The notes under the pieces: generated by a model
Seen by the model: the letters and a program-made list of their open reading frames with translations, nothing else
What the model was told of the DNA's origin: nothing
The model's database searches: none
In this document: positions 46,370 through 58,466 of the stretch, one piece after another
Layout of the letters: each line of letters opens with the position of its first letter
How positions within the stretch are numbered: the stretch's first letter is position 1
NCBI GenBank assembly: GCA_017979445.1
Contig: CM030717.1
Span: 28,833,132-28,897,131, forward strand
Source of the DNA: Akebia trifoliata
Lineage: Eukaryota; Streptophyta; Magnoliopsida; Ranunculales; Lardizabalaceae
Length of the DNA stretch: 64,000 bases
Direction of reading: 5' to 3'
Program-made: the position numbers and the translations under genes

Positions 46370-47240
46370 AATATCCAAGATCTTATGAGAATATTAGCAT
46401 TTTCATCACATTTACTTTTTAATAATATCAGTACTTATTTTGTCTTTTATGAAAAAGATAAATGTATGATAATGACTTGTTAGCAATTCGGAATATGTGA
46501 AAAATTCGAGTTGTATTTGATTCCAGATTACAAAAATCTGGTTAAATATTTGCAAAATGATAAATATGCAACATACGCTTTAAACGTGAATTATTCATTT
46601 CATGTAAAAATTCGAAAATAAAAATTTGGTAGTATAGTTATATCTCAGTTTATTATTTTCTTAGCTAAGTGAAGTTCTTCCCTAGCAGTATCAAGTAATA
46701 GGGTGACCAAAATTTGAAATCTCCACTTGAGACGATATCTCATTAAGGGGAAAAAAATTGAAATCTAGGGTTAGTGTTATCTCTCAATGGAAATCAAAGA
46801 CAAAAGAATCAACAATGGATCCACGATATCTCTCTTAAAAAAAAAATTCATTACTAACTTTGTAAGATTGAAAGTCTTACATTACCACATCGGCAAAAAA
46901 GATGATTATTGAACTCTCAAATTTAAAATTAAAATTCAATGGTGAAAGTTAACTCTCTTTTTTAATTTTATTTTTAAGTTCATAGAATTTTGTCCTCTAC
47001 AATGCTGAGGCCTCAGATCATATATTTGGATTCCACAAGGAGAGCTTCACGATTGTTAGTAAGATTTGGAATCTTACTAAGGTAGTAAGGCTAGTCTAGA
47101 CTCTTGTCCTATATGCGTAAGAGTGGCTCTTTAGTTACATAGAGATTACCGCATTTTAGGGGAATTGGGAAAAGACGAGAGAGTTTATGCTTTGACTCCT
47201 TACGTAACTAAACGTTACCACATTTTTTGACCGAATGATA
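46370..47240. other. unannotated AT-rich stretch
   Basis: No gene or clear repeat seen. Confidence 0.45.
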
Positions 47241-47243
47241 TAT

Positions 47244-47967
47244 TAAGGGTATGTTTGATTGCACATGGAAGATAGGGTGAAAAATCAATTTCCATGGAAA
47301 ATGACATTTTCAAGTGTTTGATTGCACATGGAAATGAAAATTCATTTTCCACCTCAACCAAAAAGTCCACCAAAACATAGATTTCACTTTCCCACCCATA
47401 TAGGTGGGAAAGTAAAATCCACCTAAAATTTTCATCCCCAATTCTTTCATACTCATATCTTCTTCTTACCTACTATTACCACCACCATCACAATAATCTC
47501 ATCATCGTCACCATCTTCGTCACCGTCACCATCGTCGTTGTTGTCACCGTCATCACCATCTCCAGCCACACACACACTCTCCCTCTCTCTACTTCTCCAT
47601 CCCTCATCTCCTCCACCACCACCACCACCACCACTCTCTCCCCTCATTTTCCTTATCATCTTCTTCCTCACTTATCTCCGCCACCACCGTCATCACTGCC
47701 ACCACCACGACATCCTCCCCCTCCCTCTTCCTCCTCATCTTCTTCTTCCTCTTCCTCTTCCTCTTCCCTTCCTCTCATCTTTTTTTCTCTTCCTCCTCCT
47801 CTCCTTCTTCTTCTTCTTTTTTCCCATATAATTTTCCCATGATTTTATCCAAGTATAATCAAACAATAGAATTTGATTTCCCAACCCTACCTATTTTCCA
47901 CCAGTATTTTTCCATGGATTTCAAATTCCATGGAAAGTCACTTTCCATGCAATCAAACATACCCTAA
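47244..47967. mobile_element. PIF/Harbinger-like MITE enclosing a pyrimidine microsatellite
   Basis: The element spans 47247-47964 with TIR GGGTATGTTTGATTGCA at both ends (inverted at right) and a TAA trinucleotide immediately outside both ends, matching the TWA duplication of PIF/Harbinger elements. Inside, both arms carry more inverted repeats (TTTCCATGGA). The centre at 47455-47830 is almost pure C/T, made of CCA, CCT and CTT triplet runs. Confidence 0.85.
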
Positions 47968-48865
47968 GTATAAAAAAATACGTTTAATTTGACTTCTCAT
48001 TAAAAACACAAATTTTACCGAATCATTCAACTGCTTCAAAAGAATAATACGTTCAATTAAAAATACAAAAAATCACTATTTTTTGCCGAATTAAACGGTT
48101 GATTACTAACAAGGTGCTGATCTTTTACATAATAAAAATGTTTATTATGCCCTTAATAATAAATGCACTTATTATGTTAGCATCGATTGTCAAAATATTT
48201 ATTATAAACAAAATATTTAAATTCAAAGATTAAAATAATTTTAACATTATTATGTAAATAAGTATTTATTATTTAAAAGATCAACATACCATTGTCTTTT
48301 TCATTAAAAGATAAAATGAAGAGGGGTATTATTGGAAAGTAAATGAGGTACATAATGTTAACATACCCATGAGATCTTAAACGTTAGTATTATATATATG
48401 AAATTTAGAGCAACTGAGAATATCACAATAATTCATAATTAAAAGTAAAAAATAATGAAAATAAACAATCATGATCACCAAAGATCAATGAATCTTCACT
48501 AACATGATTAAATTAAAAAATGGACCTTTTTTTTTTTTTTACAATAATACTAAGTCATAAAATGGATAAGAACTTATTTAATAGTGAATCAATTTACACT
48601 TAGCTCATACCATGAACACCAGGTGATCTCTCCCCTTTGTTGTATGCGCATCTTCTAAAAATGAGGTTAAGTTGTTTTTGCCCTTATTTATTGAGTTTGA
48701 CAAAAAAGACATTTGTAAATTCTACGTAAGGATTATAGATTCTTTGACGACACTACAACAATGCCCAAATATGTCAAACAAAAATTACAAAAAGAATTTA
48801 AAGATTAAATTATAAAGGATGAATTGGCAACAATTATATGTAAAGGGTAAGGTTTAAGAGACAAA
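47968..48865. other. unannotated AT-rich stretch
   Basis: No gene seen. Confidence 0.45.
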
Positions 48866-48867
48866 TT

Positions 48868-49212
48868 TCTTGACAAATCATTTTGTCACATATGGGCTAA
48901 AAGTTTTGGAATGGCCTGATTTTTTGCGAGGATGATCTTTTTGGTGAGGAAATCCTCCTTAAAAAAAATCATTCCATTCTAAAATTTCTAACCCTAATTT
49001 ATAAGTTGAAGAATCATGAATCGTCAATTTTTTACTGTTAGTTTGTAATTACTTTTCATGAGGTTTGAAGTTTTGGAATGGGCTGATTTTTTGTGAAGAT
49101 GATCTACTCACCATAGAAACCATTCTCACAAAAAATCAGCTCATTCTAAAACTTTTTAGTCATATAAGACAAAACTTTACCTAGAACATTGTCCACAATT
49201 TTGTCCACCCAA
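48868..49212. mobile_element. foldback element, copy 9
   Basis: Internal hairpin modules at 48900-48975 and 49070-49145. The right half and flank to 49306 match 44092-44440. Confidence 0.75.
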
Positions 49213-49309
49213 CGTTACTCATATATAAATTCACAAATACTTAGAAAACATTGTGTAATATAAATGTGACAAATTTAAGATGACCAACACATAGGATAGT
49301 AATTGACTA

Positions 49310-50275
49310 GGAAATCTCCAAACATGTTTTTAATTAAATAAATATATTTATCAAGTACGAGCAAACCATGACCAACATGTAGGATAGTAATTTTCATCTT
49401 ATTAAGGGTCATTAAGCTCACTTTGTGACATCTAAAAACATGATCCGATGCCATAGAGATGGAGAGGACAAATCTTAATGAACTTAAAAAAATATTATTT
49501 TTTATGATGAAATTTTAATTTTAAATTTAGGAGTCCCTTTTTATAATTTTGGATTTTTTTTTTATCTCAATTTGTCCTTCAAATTTAGAGGGCTGTGGTG
49601 TTGGATTGCCAATTTGATAATTCAACAACTCTAAGTAAGATTTCAAACCTTACTAAGTTAGTATGGATAGTGTTTCTCTAAATAAATTTGCCTTGGCATC
49701 AAATCATGATTCCAGCTCAAAGATGTGGGCCCGTCTGTATTTTATGACTGTGCTGTCATGGTCAATGCTGTCACAAGCAACTAACTAAAATGCCACTTGT
49801 TACTTTATTTCACCCATCAATATCAAAAACTTCTGATCCACCTTTGGTGGACTTATAAATATTAAAATATAGCACTTTGTGGACTTAAATTTAACTATTT
49901 AATTCATGAATCAGAATTAGAAGCTAAAAGTTGTTTATAAAAAGTTCTTAAGTCCCAATCTCAATTCATGACAAAACTAGTTTTTGGAAATAGTTACAAA
50001 ATTTGTCGAGTTTTTCAGAAAATTCAAATATATATTATCACACTAACCTTTAGGCAATTTATTTTTAATTTTTATTTTCGAAAATTCTTGAATTGGTCAC
50101 CTTTAAATTTGAACTTCATTTCTAAGGTCCCGTTTGATGCAGTTATTAAAATTTACTGTCAGATTCTACTATAAGAAATTACTATTAGCAATGACTGTAA
50201 AAAGTTGAAACACTAAAAAATTTGTTTGATAGAATTTTATAAAAGTGTCATACTGTTTACCAGAATCTAGTAATC
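49310..50275. other. unannotated AT-rich stretch
   Basis: No gene or clear repeat. An open frame at 49968-50174 has no recognisable motif. Confidence 0.4.
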
Positions 50276-50339
50276 TTTGTTTTATACAACTTTTGGATTC
50301 TATTGTATTATGATAAAATGATCAGAATACCCTTAACAT

Positions 50340-50411
50340 TGATAATGCACTTAAAATGCATAAAAATTATCAGAATACCTTTATAAATATATAATTATAT
50401 TATATATATAG

Positions 50412-50444
<33 letters not shown>

Positions 50445-50910
50445 AAATGTTCAGCACCCAACCATTTAACCAACCATTTGCCCAACCATTTTTGTCTTAC
50501 ATGGGTTAGAAGTTTTGGAAGGGGATGGTTTTTAGCGAGGATGATCTCTACACCATAGAGATCATCCTCACCAAAAATCATCCCCTTCCAAAACTTCTAT
50601 AGAGATCATCCTCGCTAAAAATCATCCCCTTCCAAAACTTCTAACCCATGTAAGACAAAACACGTTTGGTAAAGCGTAAGGTGGTGAACGGGACCATATA
50701 TATATATAAATATATAAATAATTATTTTAATTTTAAAATTTTTATAATTATATAGAAATTTCGGTAACATCTCCTCTTAAAAATGGACATATAAAATTTT
50801 CCTGATAAACAAAAGACATGCATAATACGCAATGTTGATAATGTACCCATAATGCATAAAAAATAATCAGAATACCCTTATAAATATATAATTACATTAT
50901 ATATATATAT
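50340..50910 (+). repeat. direct repeat pair ending in (TA)n
   Basis: About 65 bp at 50340-50405 (AATGCATAAAAATTATCAGA...) recur at 50838-50912. Both run into (TA)n. The foldback element at 50445-50696 sits in the first TA tract. Confidence 0.8.
50445..50696. mobile_element. foldback element, copy 10
   Basis: Left end TGTTCAGCACCCAACCATTT; a module at about 50500-50600, then a second half-module; right end CACGTTTGGTAAAGCG...GTGAACGGGACC. TA tracts on both sides. Confidence 0.75.
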
Positions 50911-50967
50911 ATATAAATATTTGACCAATAGTAAATGATATCAATTCTAGTCAGGAGCTTTCATTAT

Positions 50968-51330
50968 GACATTTTAAGCTTCAAATTTGTGTTAAAAGTT
51001 TGGATGCAATCGTAGTAATGGATTTAATCGCATTTTCGCCATTACTCATGTTAGTTTAGATGGATAGTTGAGATTTGTTACTTGGATCCTCAATTAGGTT
51101 TTAGAGCTTTGCTAGATGCATTGAAAAGGCTGTTTCGAAGTCTACAATAGCCATTTTAAGAACTTTTATGGAGATTGACATTTTAAGCTTCAAACTTGTG
51201 TTGAAAGTTTGGATGCAATGGTATTAAATGGGATTTAATCGCATTTTCTCCTTCACTAAAAAATATGTATGCTAGTTTAAATGGATAGTTGAGATATGTT
51301 ACTTGGGTCCTAAATTAAGTTTTACGGGTT
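50968..51330 (+). repeat. tandem direct repeat, period 209 bp
   Basis: GACATTTTAAGCTTCAAA starts at 50968 and again at 51177. Each copy continues GTTTGGATGCAAT and GGATAGTTGAGAT over about 150 bp. Confidence 0.85.
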
Positions 51331-51339
51331 TGTTATGAA

Positions 51340-53872
51340 AGCATTGTGAATGAAAAGACTCTGGATTATCGAATGAAAAATTAGCCTTCACAGTTGTGTT
51401 TTAATTCCTTTGTGACTCTTGGGTTTGCTTGGATTAGAACCATGTGTAAGGTTTTTCTTAGCTTTCCCTCTAAGAAAACTTGGCTTGAATGTCATTGAAG
51501 TCTCATCTCTTATTGTAAACCATTCTTTCAACTTCATAACAGAGGTTGATTTCCTATGCATCAACCATCATTTGTTAGGAAAAATTGATCTACCATAACG
51601 GTGGAGCACGTCTTAGACACCAATGTAATTAGGGAGAATCAACAATACCTTTAGTAAGTCTGAACTCTAATTTATTAAACAACAAGATTAGTTGATGCCT
51701 TCACAAAGGCCAATTGACAATTATAGCTTGCTATGTAGAGCAATTATACATTTTCGGTAATCCTAGATATTAACCTATGTGTCTTTCATGTGCGAAAGCA
51801 TAATGATCTTAAATAGTAAAATAACCAAAATGATACAAAATGCTAATGAGTTGGAAGCCACTTGTTAAGTCCGAACACAAAAGAATAAAGAAAACTATAG
51901 AAACATGGAAAATTAAACAAATTTTCCTGTTGTTTGACGACAAAAGCCACAAAAATAAAAATGTCTAATGTGGTTCCATACGAATTTTAATTTTTCTTTC
52001 TCTTGCAAGGCCACGTCAATCTTCCTAGTTCCTAGAAAAAAACTAATCCTTTCATATTAGATGCATACCACAAAAAAAAAAAAAAATTATTAACCTAGTT
52101 AGATCAAGAAGAGTTCAACCCAAAAATTGGAATTACAACAAAACATCAAGAAACTTGGTACCATGGATCCGTCACAAATGTAAGGAATTTGCATCATTTT
52201 AGTGGAGTTGGTTCTTCAAATTAACAACCTGTTCATCAAAAGAAAAAGGAATCCCCCCCCCCCCCCCCCCTCCCCAATTGCGTCCACTTCTATTATTCAA
52301 AAATAATTCTACATGCATTTTGGTATCTAACACGGCTTTTTAACTCAAACAAAGTAAAACGCGCTTTCAAAAGCGTTATCAAGCAGCCACTAAGTCTGTT
52401 GGACCAGAATAGCGTGCGTGTGTGTGTGTGTCATATTAATTGTGTATATTGAGGATCACGTGAGTTTTGACTTTTATTTGGCTGGGATAGGGCTATGGGT
52501 GGATTGGCTTGGGATTAAATTGCAATCAAATTGGGACTGATAGGAAATTTTTTAGATTCAGACTTGATTTGGATCCAATGGGATTTACTAATTTTTATTA
52601 ATTTATTTATTTATTTTTATGACGACGATTTTACTGTAAAGCCAACTAGTAGGGGCGAGGGTTCTTGCCCAAATCCTCTGGATGGATGCAATACACCACA
52701 AATCACATATTCTAGGTAACACATGGATAAATCCATTTGGGTGGGACCTATCATTTAAAAATTGAACTTGATTCGAACTGGTAATTTGATCCATCCAATT
52801 AAAAAATTAATATCCTTCAAAGGATTTTAATCTATTAAATTTGATTTAATAAATTATATATAACTAGAAGGTGGCATGCGCAAACACACATGTATCAAAA
52901 GAGCTTATTTCTTATTTAAAATATTAATTAAAAGATTATTTGAAGATTATAAGGTTAAAAAAAAAAAAAAAAGATATTTTATAATTTTGAAAATTAATCA
53001 ATGTGATTTTAGAGATATGCAACAGTGCAATTACAATTTTCGTTATTTTTATCCTTGATTATTTAGTTATATATTTCATCGGCTCCCTATTAGCTCTGGG
53101 GGAGTATGGTTGATGCAAAGTCGATCTAATCTATTATTGTATTGGTTGGAAGTTATCGAAACACACATCCTTGATCTTGATCCATCGTGTTCGGATTAAA
53201 TTTTGGATCTAAATCAATCCATTGACGATCCGATTTATTGGCAAACCCTAACAAATAAGTAGGTTGACCTAAAGATTAGACTTCAAGTTACTACCAAGTA
53301 ACAACAACATCTCCATTATTTTAACTTCCAATGAAGTCACGTGACTATGAATTGAAAACAACAAAACCACCGAACTGCGGTTGAAAAAGGAATTGGATCA
53401 AACCCAATGCTTTCAACCAAAGTGCAATATTTTCCTTTTGTCTTTATTTATTTATTTGTTTGTTATCATATTCGACTCGTATCTTTACTAAATATTTCAT
53501 TTTTCATGGACGGAACTAAGGTGATTTATGACTTCATCATCACCAATGTACCCTATCTGACCCACCAAATTTGAGAATGATAGATCAATTATTCGATGGG
53601 CCACCTCTTGTATTTTCTATGGTCAAAAAATTCGGAAAGATTGGTTGGAAGATCGAAATCTTTTCCTAAAGTAATTCTATTTTTATCAGTAGGGCTACCG
53701 ATGGATCATATTTGTATCAGATCGTTATTAAGTTGATATTAATCTCATAAAAATTTATCAGATCCAAACTCGATCGTTATTCATTTTAAACTCCAAACCT
53801 AATCCAATGTATTATGTTGCTTTGGATTTGATTTAATTTCATATGTCAGGAAAATCCATATTTTCGGGATCG

Positions 53873-53941
<69 letters not shown>

Positions 53942-54130
53942 GAGGTTTGGAGTTATGGGATTGAGAGAGATCTAGTTTTGATTTCGATTCGGTCCATCAA
54001 CAACCCTAATAGGAAGATGATTTGAAATATTTCAATATGTTTGGATCACCCTCTTGTGGACCTACACACTGAAAAATGGGTAGATCCGAACCCATAATAA
54101 CAAATCTTGATCCAAAAGACAGAATTTGGA
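51340..54130. other. unannotated AT-rich stretch
   Basis: No gene seen. It contains an 18-base poly-C run (52253-52270) and a (TC)n(TA)n microsatellite (about 53876-53941). Confidence 0.45.
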
Positions 54131-55210
54131 GGTATTGTAATTAAGACATGCCCTCCACTTTTTTGATCAATATTAGAGATACCCCCTTGCGTTTTGAAAC
54201 TGATGTATGCCCCCTTTGACCTAGGTCTTCTTTGAAAAACTAATATAGATGACTATCTTACCATCTTTGATAAAGATTTTTACCATCTTCTTTGATCTTA
54301 ATAATTTATTATCTTCAACCTTCAAATCTCAAGAACAACTTTGAATTTTTGGAGATTTAGAAGAATGATGGAATTTTGGATTGAAAAATAATTGAAAATT
54401 ATGAATTAACGACAAGATTAAAGTTAAAAATACTTCATCACAGGAGCTAACAATTTGAAGATGAAGGATTTTTTTTTACATTCGTCTTCAACATCAACAC
54501 TATATCTCCTTCAACCTTCGTATAATAAAAATGAGATAGTAGTTTTGGAGGGACAAATGATGAATTTTTACATTGAAAAATCAAGGATTTTCAATAATAC
54601 ATCGAAGACGAGATAAATTAAAAATAATTTACCCTAGAGGACATATTATCTAAAATGAAAAATCAAGGGGTATTGATTTGAGGAGATGTTGACACTCAAC
54701 TTGGTGTTGCCAACTTACAAATCTGGATAGTCCAACTGAGTTGGTTATATAAGTTTCATCTTACTCACCAAAATTAAGTAGACTCATGGTTTTAAAATTC
54801 GTTCGCGATCAAAACGTATCACCCAAGTTAATTTGGTATCAAAGTTGAACGAGACTAACTCACGAGTCACTTTTTTTTTTTTTTTTGAGATTTAATATCT
54901 CACATTCAATTTTTTGATTTTTTGAACGAGACATCTTAAACATTTCGGAAAACTCATCCGAGACGACTTGATATTTAGGCTTGGACAAGAAGAGATGCGA
55001 AACCGAGTTTAAAATCCATGGGTAGAGTAGTTTCTTTAAAACTTCCCACTAGTACACACCTGTCTCCCACTAGGACATTTAAGTCATTTTATGTCAATCT
55101 CTAAGATAAAACCTAGGTCAAAGGGGAAGTCATCAGTTTGATAGCACAGGGGTACATCAAAACTTAAAAGGGATATCTAAATCACCAGATACAAGGTGGG
55201 ACCATCTTCA
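54130..55210. mobile_element. degenerate element with inverted ends
   Basis: AAACTGATGTATGCCCC...TTTGACCTAGGTCTTCT at 54200-54235 is matched in inverted form by 55090-55150 (AAACCTAGGTCAAAGGGGAA, TCATCAGTTTGATA), with less similar sequence extending outward. Related fragments occur near 37880 and 40880. Likely a long-TIR non-autonomous element. Confidence 0.5.
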
Positions 55211-55429
55211 ATCAGTTACGAAGATATGAGAGAGACAATATAATTTCGTCCTTTTAAGTATTAAATTGAGGGTACTTTAGGTATATTAAAAAAACTAGTC
55301 TCTGATTGACTGATAAACAAACAATTGTCAAGATACCGGCAAATCCCGGTAAAAATATGCCACCGACAACACTATCCTGTAATGGGTAACCGGCTGAATG
55401 TAACAGCTGGAACTTTTTAAAATCTATCT

Positions 55430-55647
55430 GTGAATCATCAGAAGCTCAGTGTCTCCAATACGACAACTCTGTTCCGACACAGAGAGAAAAAGAGAGATCG
55501 ATTCTCTTCTCTTTCGAGCTCTCCAGACTTTAAAATTCTAATTAAATCTCGTTATTTAAGTTCTGCAACTTTTGAAGATGAAAATGGCGGACAAACGAGG
55601 TTTGAATTAGAAGCTTTAAAGATCGAAGAAACTCAGAAAAGACTTCG
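55430..55647 (+). other. first exon (5' UTR) of the GAR2-like gene
   Basis: The exon ends at a strong donor (ACTTCG/GTGAGT at 55648). Its C/T-rich start (CTCTTCTCTTTCGAGCTC) and the long T-rich intron after it look like a plant 5' UTR exon. An open frame (55430-55651) exists but shows no similarity I recognise and is not needed for the downstream protein. The transcription start is not determined; the exon may start upstream of 55430. Confidence 0.5.
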
Positions 55648-56334
55648 GTGAGTTCTGTTCTTCCTTTTTTTCTTCTTTAACAGATTGTACAGCTTTTTCT
55701 GACATCTTTTGTCTTCGTTGTCTTTCACTTGTTCTACTTCGAAGAACAATCCAAAACGAAATCTGTTTGTGATTCTGCTTTGAAATTCTCTGTTCTGAAG
55801 CTTTTTATAGCTGGATTATGTCGTTTTTCTGTAAAATTGTAGAATTCTGTTTTTTTCTCTGCTTTTTTTTACTGTAAAATTTCGGTTTAGAGTTGTGTGA
55901 AAGAAATTAGAACCGTTTGATTTGTCGTTGATCGAAGCTTGTTTGTGGCTCCTTGATTGTACGCAGAGTTATGGATTCTGTAGATTTTGAAATTGTCTTG
56001 TAAGTCTTTTGGTTTCGATTAGTTGTTTTCCATCTAAAGTTTCCGATTTTGAGAGAGTTACCAGTGAATTTAAGGTTCATACTGGATTCTTTTGAACTTC
56101 AATTAACTTTCTTAGTTTGATTTGATTATTATACGTGTTAATTTCTACATTAAAAAACTTAATTAAAAAGGAAAAAAAAATTCAATTTCCCAATTCCTAT
56201 CAGTTATTAGGGTCTGAATTAGTTGGGTCTGGCATCTGTTTGCTTTTAGATTTGGCAATGTTAGTAAAATATGGATCACATGGATGTTATTGAGACAGCT
56301 TACTCACTTCTGTTGAGTTCTTAAAAAGAATAAC

Positions 56335-56501
56335 GATGAATGCACGTGGTAAATCATACACGGTCTATACACAGGCGATGTGACAAGGGCACAGAACCGC
56401 AGATCTTTTCCTTATGTATCCTGAAAAAAAATATTTATGGTTCTGTGCCCTTGTCACGTCAACCACGTGCAGACCGCATATGTTTACCACGTGCATTCAT
56501 C
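56335..56501. mobile_element. hairpin MITE in intron 1
   Basis: TIRs GATGAATGCACGTGGTAAA and complement at 56483-56501. The inner arms (AGGGCACAGAACCGCAGAT / ATTTATGGTTCTGTGCCCTT) also pair, so nearly all 167 bp fold into one hairpin. Confidence 0.85.
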
Positions 56502-56879
56502 ACAACTCTCCTTAAAATCCTTGGACGGGATGCCGAGGATCTGATATTCCTTCTTTTTGGCCAAATTAAGGAACTTTATACTGCTCAAATGCGCAATGCA
56601 CATATGAACATGTAGGGAAGTGGGGTTTCACTGGTCGAACTCTAATCCATAGATCACCTTGGAGATCTTTGCCAAAAGCAGAATGGATTAGCCGACCCAA
56701 AACTACATGATTGATAAACTCTTCTTTGGATGATTTACCTTCTCTATTATCTATTCATTTTTGGTGATTGTCCAAAACAATGTGATGGGTTTTAGCTTGC
56801 CACGGTTAGATTGGTGATAGTTAGTCTGCTGATATGCAAGACCTTGGAGTCTTGAGCGGATCTCATAACCTTCTAGCCT

Positions 56880-57416
56880 TGTTCTTTTATGGGATTAAAG
56901 TTTAATCTATCTTGGGGTAGGATCTTCACATTAGTCCCTCTTTTGAGTGTTAACATTTTACCATTCCACAGTGGTGCAACATCTTGGGTAATGTCTATTC
57001 TCTTGCTAAATATAGAACCAATTTTGTTCTCAATCTTTGAGAATAGTGTCCTAGTTCACTATGCATCTCTATTCAGTTTTGGCTATACTAGGTGTGGGGG
57101 ATTTTTCCGTCAATTCTATGCCTTGAGAACCACCAACCTACGCTCAAATACTATTCTAGAGCAGCAGGTGTGGTTCCTTCAAAGAAACTGTCTAAAGGGG
57201 TGAATTTGGGTGCGTAACACCTTCCCCGAGTCACAATTGAATCTCCACACTCAAATCTCTTATTCATAGATTTCTCTTGGAGTCAACTCACTAGTCAAAT
57301 CAACTCAAAGAAAAATCAAATAAAATTGGGTGATCATTCACACCCAATTAACTCAATGAATGGTGGTGACTCCATATCACGTAGTAGTCGGGTCCACAAA
57401 AATCCAGTCTCTACAG
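56880..57416 (+). mobile_element. LTR remnant in intron 1
   Basis: The distal signature of plant gypsy LTRs is present: GTGCGTAACACCTTCCCCGA (57211), then TGGTGGTGACTCCATATCAC (57361), ending CAGTCTCTACA at 57416. Other LTR parts are not clearly seen and the start is approximate. No primer-binding site follows. Confidence 0.6.
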
Positions 57417-57570
57417 ACCAAAATCACATAAAACTCAATTAGCCGAATGCCTCTACTTGTATAGGCTAATCGTTTTTTGTTTTTTTTTTTCCCGTTATTG
57501 ACTCGTCCATATCTCCTTCCTTGATTTTCAGAGACCGTGATTGTCATTTTTTGAAGATTCTTGCTTTCTG

Positions 57571-57945
57571 TTACTTATAAGCACGATGTTCATGCTTCAC
57601 CATAGCTAACTCTTGATCCCATACTCCCGTACTCCCATGAGATTGTCCTTCCATGAAGAAAACTACTATCCCATCTCCTGGTGGCATGGAGACAGAACAC
57701 CATTCTTCCTCAGTGGACCAAACAGTTGATCCAAAACTAAGCAGCATTACCTGAGTTTGCCTCTTGATTTGAATCCTTTTACCTGTGTAAACGTGGCATT
57801 GTTGGTTTTCAGCTAGAGAGACCGGATTAGTAGATTCTTCCCGCCGCCATCTATTCCACTGACAATCCCTGGGTGCTTGATTTGATGATTGAGATGTGTT
57901 ATTACTTTTTACCCACATACCAAGTATATTCTCATTTTGTCTCAT
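57571..57945 (-). other. open frame of uncertain nature in intron 1
   Basis: A 124-codon minus-strand frame contains NQQCHVYTGKRIQIKRQTQ, faintly like the linker of copia polyproteins (VYTRRK). There is no other support. It may be a retroelement remnant or chance. Confidence 0.2.
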
Positions 57946-58466
57946 TGATCTTATTATTTGTACCTGCGGAAGGTCCTCTGCTCTATTATGTTTGGTTGTC
58001 CATACATTCTAGGAGTTTTATAATTCTTTTCCTTTTCATCTGCTACCTTCATATGATATCATTCTTTAGTATAGCAATAATGGATCATCATGTCTCTTGG
58101 AAGACCAATAGATATAACGTTTATTATGAAATAATTTTCAGTGAAATTGTGTTTGATACGGTGAACAAGCAGATAGTTGACGAAATGCTTTAGGAAATAT
58201 ATTTCTTGTCAACCATAACATCTCATGATGCTGAATGGAAAGAACACAGTATTTTTCCATAACACTGGCACGCACACACAGATATCTTTTAGTAGCTTTA
58301 AATCTTCATTTTTTACCCTTGATCAAAGGGTTTATTATTTTCAGGAATATAGAGGATTATAATAGAACAATATATCAAGTGATATTGCTAAATTTTTGTT
58401 GGTAGGTACTGTATGATCAAGGTAACAGAAAATCTAAACAAGATAAGGAGGTGCTTATGAAAGCAT

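Noticed and set aside
47538..47831. 97-codon open frame rich in Pro, Ser, Leu and Phe
   Set aside because: It is translation of the pyrimidine microsatellite inside a MITE; the opposite strand is equally open (Gly/Asp-rich).
13948..52270. 18-base poly-G (13948) and 18-base poly-C (52253) as a related pair
   Set aside because: Identical length is probably coincidence or a sequencing/assembly ceiling; the flanks do not match.
56889..57203. 104-codon open frame in intron 1
   Set aside because: It lies in the LTR remnant and shows no protein family.
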